A stretch of 6,284 nt of DNA from Methanobacteriota archaeon (lineage in GTDB: Archaea > Methanobacteriota > Methanobacteria > Methanobacteriales > Methanobacteriaceae): contig JAEZAV010000143.1 of NCBI GenBank assembly GCA_023430285.1, forward strand, positions 1 to 6,284, written 5' to 3'. Under the pieces are notes generated by a model. The model searched no databases and was not told the origin of the DNA. It saw nothing but the letters and a program-made list of their open reading frames with translations. How positions within the stretch are numbered: the stretch's first letter is position 1; each line of letters starts with the position of its first letter. Made by a program: the position numbers and the translations under genes. Below are positions 1 through 4,651 of the stretch, one piece after another.

Positions 1-168
1 GCAATCACCCTTGGTTGGGGAGAAAATGGAGTGTGGTGGGGAATTGTAATAGGAGGCCTTTTAGGAAGTTTAGTAGCTTATGGAGCTGCACGTTATTATA
101 TCAGAGGATTAAAACACGATAAAAACACAGACAAACCTTCAAATGAAGATATAATACTAAATGAGTAA
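1..168 (+). CDS. MATE family efflux transporter, C-terminal fragment
   Basis: The gene is cut by the left window edge. The visible 55 residues are read in frame from base 1 to a TAA stop at 166-168. They contain the pattern G-x-x-G-V-W-W-G-I-V-I-G followed by a small-residue-rich helix and then A-R-Y-Y-I-R-x-L. This is the usual ending of the last transmembrane helix of MATE (multidrug and toxic compound extrusion) carriers. A hydrophilic, charged tail of about 17 residues follows, as expected for the cytoplasmic C-terminus. MATE proteins export cationic drugs or metabolites in exchange for sodium or protons across the cytoplasmic membrane; nothing visible here tells the substrate. The gene converges on the immunity-like gene at 286-750. 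The family call rests on one conserved segment, so the subfamily is open. Confidence 0.8.
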   Translation, partial: AITLGWGENGVWWGIVIGGLLGSLVAYGAARYYIRGLKHDKNTDKPSNEDIILNE

Positions 169-182
169 AACCTGTAAAACCA

Positions 183-252
183 TGCTTACAGACCATATTC
201 CCGTCATCCCGGTGGTGGTGGTAATTTATCATGGCCCGTTGGTGTGTAAGCA
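183..252. other. GC-rich hairpin island in convergent spacer (possible structured RNA or bidirectional terminator)
   Basis: Two 12-nt arms at 183-194 (TGCTTACAGACC) and 241-252 (GGTGTGTAAGCA) can pair at 11 of 12 positions, with one G-G mismatch (191/244). They enclose 46 nt that are much richer in G and C than the other spacers of this window. The interior holds four GG doublets each separated by T (211-221) after a CCC run, and a possible inner helix 203-207 with 231-235. The element lies between the stop codons of two convergent genes, so it could end transcription from either side or be a small RNA. I could not match it to a tRNA or to convincing C/D box signals. Confidence 0.4.
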
Positions 253-274
253 ATGCAAAAAGAAAGTACCAAAT

Positions 275-297
275 TCTATTTTAATTCATATTTTTTC
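275..297 (+). terminator. T-rich terminator candidate for the MATE gene
   Basis: A T-rich tract on the + strand, about 110 bp past the MATE stop, ends in six consecutive T. It overlaps the 3' end of the convergent immunity-like gene. Archaeal RNA polymerase terminates on oligo-T tracts, so this is a reasonable stop site, but the high AT content makes chance tracts common. Confidence 0.35.
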
Positions 298-750
298 AAA
301 TCTACTAGCCTTCCTCGCTGATAAAACAAGCCCCTTAATTTCAAGTGGTAGCTGATTGTTCTGCCATTTCTTTTCATTATCCACAGATTTATCCGCATTT
401 TTAACTGCTTTAAGTGCGTACCAGGCTGCAACTATGGAATGATCTGCCATGTGGGCAGTTGCAACTGCGTGTCCAACAGATCTGGCCACCATGGTTTGAA
501 CCATATTTGAAGCTTCATTTGCCACCCTAATTGCATCTACCGAAGCATATCGAGCATCACCAACTGAAGCATTTCCTTCCTTCCAGTCGTTAGCAACCTT
601 CAATGCATTAAGAAGCCTCGGATCTGTAGTTTCACCGAACAAGTACAACACATGTTCAGCCACATCAGAGGCCCATTGAATGAGCTGCTGGTGCTGTTCC
701 TTTTTTAGTGGTCCGCCCCTATGTTCAGAAACAAACCTTTTATCCCGCAT
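286..750 (-). CDS. Imm-5-like putative immunity protein
   Basis: This 154-residue protein has no signal peptide and no membrane helix, and looks all-alpha and cytoplasmic. From memory it matches the 'putative immunity protein' / Imm-5-like family: HRGGPL at residues 10-15, then K-x-x-H-x-x-L-x-x-W-A-x-D-x-A-E-H-V-L (17-35), a basic/acidic linker with A-x-x-W-x-x-G (53-59), the central GHAVATAHMADHS (93-105) with A-W-Y-A-L-K-A, and a C-terminal W-Q-x-x-Q-L-P-x-E-I (129-138). The length is about usual for the family. The ATG start at 750 is backed by a GGAG about 9 nt upstream. It lies 45 bp downstream of a membrane protein gene on the same strand, so co-transcription is possible. The family name comes from similarity to polymorphic-toxin immunity proteins; its biochemical role is not established, and no toxin gene is visible in this window. 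Confidence 0.8.
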   Translation of the reverse strand: MRDKRFVSEHRGGPLKKEQHQQLIQWASDVAEHVLYLFGETTDPRLLNALKVANDWKEGNASVGDARYASVDAIRVANEASNMVQTMVARSVGHAVATAHMADHSIVAAWYALKAVKNADKSVDNEKKWQNNQLPLEIKGLVLSARKASRFEKI

Positions 751-795
751 TTTCTAATTCTCCAAGATAATATCCATACTTGTTAAATGGTGTTT

Positions 796-1221
796 TTATT
801 GGTTCATGTTCTTAATCACTTCCACAAGGGATGTTCTACGATATTTGAAGTATCCATAAAACCATCTGATTGACCAAATAAGATGAAATGCTGCCCACCA
901 CCATATCCCAATGAATAAATAGACAACTAAACCTAAAAAGATGTTTAAAAATGCCACCAACAGGAACATGGCGGGATACTCAACAAAGAATGAGAAAACA
1001 CCTATAAATTCCTGTATACTGGATGAAAAAATTATGGTGGGTGAAACACCGAACAAGAACCATAACACCATGGCCACAAAACCTAAACAAATTCTTATTA
1101 CTGCCCTACGCCGTGAAAAGGTACTGTTAATTGGAGTGCTAACTTCAACAGCTCCATTAAGCTTCTTATCATGATCTTTTTGTTTAGTTTCCTTGGAATT
1201 ATTCCCACCATCATGAGCCAT
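796..1221 (-). CDS. Small integral membrane protein of unknown family
   Basis: I do not recognise this 141-residue protein. The first 40 residues are hydrophilic and lysine/aspartate-rich and end in an S-R-R-R cluster at 36-39, a positive-inside signal that puts the N-terminus in the cytoplasm. Hydrophobic stretches follow at about 41-67, 71-104 and 99-118; the second run probably folds into one or two helices, so two to four membrane segments are possible. The third run is aromatic-rich (G-I-W-W-W-A-A-F-H-L-I-W). It ends in a basic K-Y-R-R segment and a short tail. The ATG at 1221 follows a GGGGGA tract 11 nt upstream, a somewhat long spacing. It lies just upstream of the immunity-like gene in the same orientation. 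The divergent gene at 1397 shares its upstream region. No catalytic motif is visible. Confidence 0.7.
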   Translation of the reverse strand: MAHDGGNNSKETKQKDHDKKLNGAVEVSTPINSTFSRRRAVIRICLGFVAMVLWFLFGVSPTIIFSSSIQEFIGVFSFFVEYPAMFLLVAFLNIFLGLVVYLFIGIWWWAAFHLIWSIRWFYGYFKYRRTSLVEVIKNMNQ

Positions 1222-1257
1222 AGATTAGGATTCCCCCATAAAACAGGATTATATTGT

Positions 1258-1268
1258 TTAATATATTT
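1258..1268 (-). promoter_or_regulatory. Weak TATA-like candidate for the 1221-to-286 gene pair
   Basis: On the minus strand the sequence AAATATATTAA lies about 40 bp upstream of the ATG at 1221. A start about 25 bp downstream would place the 5' end close to the G-tract that serves as ribosome binding site, which is tight. The call rests on base composition alone in an AT-rich spacer. Confidence 0.25.
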
Positions 1269-1338
1269 GTTAAAAAAAGCTGTTAAATCTATGTTCAGAG
1301 GGTTCAAGGGACCTGCAAATAAAACATTGTATTTCCAA

Positions 1339-1368
1339 TAAATTTATTATTTTCCAGCCCCATATATA
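1339..1368 (+). promoter_or_regulatory. TATA-like candidates for the 1397 membrane protein gene
   Basis: Two AT-rich boxes precede this gene: TTTATTATTTT near 1342-1352 and TATATA at 1363-1368. The first would give transcription from about 1372 and leave the ribosome binding site (GGGAGGG, 1386-1392) in the leader. The second would start transcription at about 1390, within that site, so the first is preferred. Both are composition-level calls. Confidence 0.3.
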
Positions 1369-1385
1369 GTAACAAGGAATTAATT

Positions 1386-1392
1386 GGGAGGG
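1386..1392 (+). promoter_or_regulatory. Ribosome binding site GGGAGGG
   Basis: GGGAGGG ends 4 nt before the ATG at 1397 and is complementary to the pyrimidine-rich 3' end expected of archaeal 16S rRNA. It fixes the start of the 142-residue membrane protein. Confidence 0.7.
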
Positions 1393-1396
1393 TATT

Positions 1397-1825
1397 ATGG
1401 AAACTGACTACTCTAAATCCTTAAAAGCACCTTTAACCGGTGCAATGAAGATGCTGGCTGTATTATTTGGAATTGGTTTTATTTTAGGGTTTATTTTAAC
1501 TCCGCTGGGAGTTGAGACCCGTTCACCTGAAATACGTACATTGTGGTTTGGAGTGTTCTTCATAGCTGTGGGATTGCTGATTCCACTTGCAGGGTTGGTT
1601 TTGATCTGGCTTCGAAAAAATAGGTATGCCGGAGTTTTAGCTGTGATAGGTGCAGCATTGATTTTCCTAGTTGCTCCTGCTGATCAGGCACTGTTCTTCT
1701 TTACAGTTTCCCCACCACCAGCTGTTACAATCGGTGAATTTGTACTGATCTTCGTGGGAATAGGGTACATGCTTTACGGACCCAAAGTCTACGATGAGGA
1801 ACAAAATCCAAAAGAACCCCAATAG
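1397..1825 (+). CDS. Four-helix membrane protein of unknown family
   Basis: I do not recognise a family for this 142-residue protein. It has a short polar N-terminus (residues 1-14) and four predicted membrane helices at about 17-37, 49-72, 78-96 and 111-128. A W-L-R-K-N-R basic loop lies between helices 2 and 3, which puts that loop in the cytoplasm. A P-P-P turn (106-108) precedes helix 4. The acidic, proline-containing tail D-E-E-Q-N-P-K-E-P-Q is cytoplasmic by the same reasoning. The ATG at 1397 has a very strong ribosome binding site. The gene is transcribed away from the 796-1221 membrane protein and upstream of, but separately from, the beta-helix gene, which has its own promoter. No catalytic or metal-binding motif is visible, and no function is proposed. 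Confidence 0.75.
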   Translation: METDYSKSLKAPLTGAMKMLAVLFGIGFILGFILTPLGVETRSPEIRTLWFGVFFIAVGLLIPLAGLVLIWLRKNRYAGVLAVIGAALIFLVAPADQALFFFTVSPPPAVTIGEFVLIFVGIGYMLYGPKVYDEEQNPKEPQ

Positions 1826-1951
1826 AATAAACCAAAAAAATTGAATTAAAAAGCGTGTTTAGTTAAAAAAACTGAAATGAATTGATAATAGCCTACTTTT
1901 TACATTATCTAACCCCAGTAATTCTAATGTGATATTATTCCAGATATCTCA

Positions 1952-1967
1952 GCGAAATTTTTATATC
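1952..1967 (+). promoter_or_regulatory. Archaeal BRE/TATA promoter of the beta-helix protein gene
   Basis: GCGAAA (1952-1957) followed by TTTTTATATCT (1957-1967) fits the archaeal BRE plus TATA-box pattern well. Transcription would start about 25 bp downstream, near 1987-1990. That gives a leader of about 65 nt before the TTG start at 2055, and this leader contains the ribosome binding site. It is the best promoter in the window. Confidence 0.6.
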
Positions 1968-2042
1968 TATGTGATGTTATGATGTTTATTAGTTAATTTG
2001 AGATTGATTTTTGAATTTGTGAACTTAAAAAAAAAGGGTAGG

Positions 2043-2048
2043 GGAGGG
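2043..2048 (+). promoter_or_regulatory. Ribosome binding site that sets a TTG start at 2055
   Basis: GGAGGG lies 6 nt before TTG at 2055-2057. The frame is open further upstream, to a TTG at 1998. Starting there would put a basic KKKGRGGK stretch before the hydrophobic core and would translate the ribosome binding site itself. The site and the signal peptide architecture both favour 2055. Confidence 0.75.
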
Positions 2049-2054
2049 AAATAT

Positions 2055-3170
2055 TTGAGTATTCCTAATAAAACAATTATGTTTATATTACTTGCTGTAA
2101 GTGTAGTTTTTATTTCTGTTGGTGCAGTATCTGCAGCTGATAGCACCCATAAAGTTGCGAATGTTAAATCCAACACTCATATCAGTACAACAACTGATGA
2201 AACTATACAAGAAATGATAGATCACGCCAAACCTGGAAGTACCATAAGTATAGTCAAAGGAACCTACAATGAAAATTTAATCATCACTAAAAACATTACG
2301 CTTAAAGGAGCAGGCGCTTCTAATACAATTATAAATGGCAGACATAAGGGTAGTGTAATAACCATAAAACGTAAACAAACCGTTAAACTAATTGGATTAA
2401 CCCTAATAAATGGAAAAGCAACAGATGGTGGCGGTATTCGCAACGTTGGTGGAACATTGATTGTAGAAAACTCCATAATCAAAGGAAACACCGCGAATTA
2501 TGGTGGTGGAATTGATAATACTAATTATGGTACCTGTACAGTAATAAATTCCCTTATCACAAATAACACTGCAGAGTATGATGGTGGTGGAATCAACAGT
2601 GGTAAGTTGACTATTCTTAACTCTAAAATCAATGGAAACACCGCACATATTGGTGGTGGAATTTACCATAGTGCAGGTATAAATTCGAAGGTTATAAATT
2701 CCATAATAGAACATAACTCTGCATTTGCTGCTGGTGGAATTTGTAATCAGGGTAGTTTGACTGTTAAGAACTCCAAAATCACCTTAAACACCGCACGTGG
2801 CAATAATGGTGGTGGAATCTACAATTCAGGAACATTGAATATTGAGAACTCCACAATAACAAGAAATACCGCAGAACATCATGGTGGTGGAATCTTCACT
2901 GAAGGCGGTACTTGTACACTGACTTGGTCCACAATAGAGCACAACTCCGCATATAGAGGTGGTGGAATCTACAATACCAATAAACATATTGAACACTTAA
3001 TAAACGGGGTTTTAAGCCTCCATAACTCCATAATTACGTTAAACACTGCAAAGAATGATGGTGGTGGAATCTTCAACAATGGTATAGGAGAAAAAGATGG
3101 AAAAACTCAAATAAAAGAGAACCATCCAGATAATGTTGAAGGAAACACAATAAAAATAAATATCAGTTAA
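2055..3170 (+). CDS. Secreted adhesin-like protein with right-handed beta-helix repeats
   Basis: With the TTG start at 2055 the product is 371 residues. Residues 1-27 form a Sec signal peptide: short polar start with one lysine, a hydrophobic core (I8-V22), and a V-S-A cleavage site before A-D. After a spacer come T-I-Q-E-M-I-D-H-A-K-P-G-S-T-I and N-I-T-L-K-G-A-G, the usual entry into a pectate-lyase-like parallel beta-helix. Nine repeats follow, each built around G-G-G-I-x-N and N-S-x-I-x-x-N-T-A (or N-S-A). The protein ends with N-x-P-D-N-V-E-G plus eight residues, a motif often seen at the end of these repeat blocks. There is no C-terminal membrane anchor or cell-wall domain, so it is probably released or held non-covalently at the surface. 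Methanobacteriaceae carry many such 'adhesin-like' proteins, but binding has rarely been tested, and no polysaccharide-lyase active site could be identified here. Confidence 0.85.
   Translation: MSIPNKTIMFILLAVSVVFISVGAVSAADSTHKVANVKSNTHISTTTDETIQEMIDHAKPGSTISIVKGTYNENLIITKNITLKGAGASNTIINGRHKGSVITIKRKQTVKLIGLTLINGKATDGGGIRNVGGTLIVENSIIKGNTANYGGGIDNTNYGTCTVINSLITNNTAEYDGGGINSGKLTILNSKINGNTAHIGGGIYHSAGINSKVINSIIEHNSAFAAGGICNQGSLTVKNSKITLNTARGNNGGGIYNSGTLNIENSTITRNTAEHHGGGIFTEGGTCTLTWSTIEHNSAYRGGGIYNTNKHIEHLINGVLSLHNSIITLNTAKNDGGGIFNNGIGEKDGKTQIKENHPDNVEGNTIKINIS
2427..3071 (+). repeat. Nine imperfect in-frame repeats of about 75 bp inside the beta-helix gene
   Basis: The core GGTGGTGGAAT(C/T) or a one-to-few-base variant starts at 2427, 2502, 2583, 2652, 2730, 2808, 2883, 2958 and 3060. 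Every spacing (75, 81, 69, 78, 78, 75, 75, 102) is a multiple of three, so the frame is kept. The 102-bp last interval carries an insertion of mostly polar residues (NTNKHIEHLINGV). These repeats encode beta-helix rungs and are not CRISPR. Confidence 0.8.
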
Positions 3171-3253
3171 CACAGCTAACCATGGTGGTGTGCGGAAAAG
3201 CTAAATATTGGTCTAAAATTAAGTTGTGGTGATAGAATCCCCAATGTTGGTAG
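3168..3253 (+). pseudogene. Possible decayed beta-helix repeat after the adhesin stop
   Basis: From 3168, the +1 frame relative to the gene reads N-T-A-N-H-G-G-V, like the N-T-A...G-G-G-I core of the repeats, then hits a stop. Further on, at 3224-3253, a stretch reads C-G-D-R-I-P-N-V-G-S, close in DNA and protein to the first repeat's G-G-G-I-R-N-V-G-G. The distance from the last intact core (3060) to the core at 3184 is 124 bp, not a multiple of three. This suggests frameshifted remnants of a longer gene, but the matches are short. Confidence 0.35.
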
Positions 3254-3306
3254 TTAATTTGGAAAACTTCACTTTCACCAAAATCAACATACTCTGTTCT
3301 TCACCT

Positions 3307-3351
3307 AAAATACCAATATTTTGGCTTCTTTCATTTTATTTTATTTTTTTA
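3307..3351 (+). terminator. Hairpin plus T-tract terminator of the beta-helix gene
   Basis: AAAATA (3307-3312) and TATTTT (3317-3322) form a six-pair stem with a CCAA loop. A tract rich in T follows (3328-3350), ending with seven or more T. Its position about 140 bp past the stop and the direction of the T-tract suit termination of the + strand gene. Confidence 0.5.
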
Positions 3352-3353
3352 GG

Positions 3354-3587
3354 CTTTGTAGAAACTCTAATTTTTTTTTAGTTGAAGTACATCTTAATTT
3401 TTATTAATGATATTTGTCTTCATATCCTAGACGATTTTAATTTAAAATTAAATGGGGATTTATCTTGATTAATGAACCACATTCCATATGATCTCAGTAT
3501 TGTTAATATTACCAAGATAAACTGCTTGAGTTTCATTATTTGTTCTTACAGGAGAGTAATCGTATATTATTAGACTTAACCAGCTAA
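3354..3587. other. Non-coding spacer between convergent genes
   Basis: This is the rest of the 417-bp gap between the beta-helix gene and the SBF transporter. It is AT-rich with no credible reading frame or RNA gene. It contains another T-run on the + strand near 3371-3380 and an eight-base inverted repeat TTTAATTT / AAATTAAA with a one-base spacer (3436-3452), which is low-complexity and may be chance. Confidence 0.5.
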
Positions 3588-4433
3588 TCATGATGTTTCA
3601 GAAACGTTGGATACTCTTGAAACCATCAGCATTATAATTATGCTCAGCATGTAAACCACGATTATCATGGCCATGACATCGTACTCCGAACTGAAGTTGG
3701 TTACAGCCACCACGAAGGCTGCACTTGAATTTCTTATGGCTGTTCCCATACCCAGCACAGATCTCGTATTTTTAGAAGGACCTCCTAGGATGTATCCTAT
3801 TAAAAATGCAGCTATTACAAAGAGTAGAGAAGCTATGAGTGCACCTGTACCGAAAACTGTTATGAAGTCCTGGTAGTTGAGTCCGAGATAAAGTACCACA
3901 ACCAAGAAGATGAATATGTTGGACAACCTGTTGAAGATGGGCTGAATTTTAGCTGCTATCTTGCTGTTTTTCCACTTTAGAACTGTTCCAACTATGAGGG
4001 GTACAAATATCAACACAACAAGTGAACTTGCAATGGAAATGGGATTGACCGACACACCAGGTAAGAGTAGAGAAAGTAGTAGGGGCATGTAAATTAAAGT
4101 TACAGAGGATAATATCAGCATCAACCCCACTGCAAAGGCCATATCTGCCTTCATAAATTGTACTATCTTTAACATGAATGGTGAACCTGCTCCTGCAGCC
4201 ATGAGAACCAAGCCTATGGCAAGGCCCTGTTGAAGGGGAATTAACTGTAAAATAAGGTAGGTCACAACTGGCAAGACCACGAAGTTAGCTGCCAATGACT
4301 TTATAATAAGCTTCTTATCCTTCAAGGGTTCGAAGAACTGTTTAGGAAAAAATTTCAGACCCATTGAGAGCATGGTTGAAACAATATATATTAGAACACT
4401 GAAACTTGCCAACTGTTGGAGTATAACTTCCAT
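3588..4433 (-). CDS. BASS/SBF-family (bile acid:sodium symporter-like) transporter
   Basis: The 281-residue protein is almost entirely hydrophobic, with about eight to nine membrane helices, which fits the SBF fold (usually 280-330 residues). Family landmarks, numbered from the ATG at 4433, are A-G-A-G-S-P-F (80-86) in the first unwound crossover helix and G-M-G-T-A-I-R-N-S-S-A-A-F-V-V-A-V-T-N-F (228-247) in the second. The frame also opens at an ATG at 4448, but there the sequence GGAGAG lies inside the extra codons and 8 nt before the ATG at 4433, so the inner start is preferred. BASS carriers move bile acids in animals, and pyruvate, pantothenate or other organic anions in plants and microbes; in a methanogen a small organic acid is likelier, but the substrate cannot be read from sequence. 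The residues that bind sodium in the best-known members look replaced, so coupling is uncertain. Confidence 0.8.
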   Translation of the reverse strand: MEVILQQLASFSVLIYIVSTMLSMGLKFFPKQFFEPLKDKKLIIKSLAANFVVLPVVTYLILQLIPLQQGLAIGLVLMAAGAGSPFMLKIVQFMKADMAFAVGLMLILSSVTLIYMPLLLSLLLPGVSVNPISIASSLVVLIFVPLIVGTVLKWKNSKIAAKIQPIFNRLSNIFIFLVVVLYLGLNYQDFITVFGTGALIASLLFVIAAFLIGYILGGPSKNTRSVLGMGTAIRNSSAAFVVAVTNFSSEYDVMAMIIVVYMLSIIIMLMVSRVSNVSETS

Positions 4434-4440
4434 TAAATAT

Positions 4441-4446
4441 CTCTCC
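4441..4446 (-). promoter_or_regulatory. Ribosome binding site that sets the SBF transporter start at 4433
   Basis: On the minus strand GGAGAG sits seven to eight nt before ATG at 4433. The upstream in-frame ATG at 4448 overlaps this site and has no purine-rich tract of its own. TATA-like sequences further upstream (ATATAAC at 4461-4467 and TTTACATA near 4481-4488) are possible promoters; the second leaves the site within the mRNA. Confidence 0.55.
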
Positions 4447-4518
4447 ATAATGTAATATGAGTTATATGCAGAAAAGACTATGTAAACCTATCTGAAACTA
4501 TATCCGCATTATCGGTTC

Positions 4519-4567
4519 TAAAAAAATAAAAATAAAAATAAAGGTGTAAAAAAAAAAACGATTTTTT
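4519..4567 (-). terminator. Multi-T terminator of the acyltransferase gene
   Basis: On the minus strand, 85-130 bp past the acyltransferase stop, there is a run of about eleven T, then ACACC, then three more runs of five to seven T. A short AAAAAA / TTTTTT inverted repeat flanks CGA at its start. Consecutive oligo-T runs are the standard archaeal intrinsic terminator. It separates the acyltransferase from the SBF transporter gene downstream. Confidence 0.65.
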
Positions 4568-4651
4568 CATAGATAAATTATGATCCCCTTTATTTTGAAA
4601 TTAATAAGCATATTATCCTTGTGGTTAGTTAGCACTCTGAGTCCCATACTA

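Noticed and set aside
183..252. tRNA or C/D box small RNA
   Set aside because: The length of 70 nt and closed ends are tRNA-like, but there is no T-loop GTTCRA segment, no anticodon arm and no CCA-like end. On the reverse strand ATGATAA is near a C box but no D box CTGA is correctly placed.
161..355. A 64-codon + strand frame whose ATG overlaps the MATE stop (ATGAGTAA) and whose product has a Cys-x-x-Cys pair
   Set aside because: It has no ribosome binding site, runs through the GC-rich hairpin island, and its last third is antisense to the well-supported immunity-like gene. The overlap with the stop is likely chance.
1098..1307. A 69-codon minus strand frame upstream of the small membrane protein
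   Set aside because: It overlaps the start of the 796-1221 gene in another frame and has no recognisable composition or motif. A frameshifted longer membrane protein was considered, but the G-tract before 1221 supports the shorter gene.
2403..2714. Frames on the minus strand opposite the beta-helix gene
   Set aside because: They are antisense readings of the repeats (rich in T, I, V and C) and carry no start signals.
2427..3071. Regularly spaced repeats suggestive of a CRISPR array
   Set aside because: The repeats are imperfect, all spacings are multiples of three, and they encode beta-helix rungs in one open frame.
3667..3876. A 69-codon + strand frame within the transporter
   Set aside because: It is a shadow of the SBF transporter on the opposite strand with no start signal.
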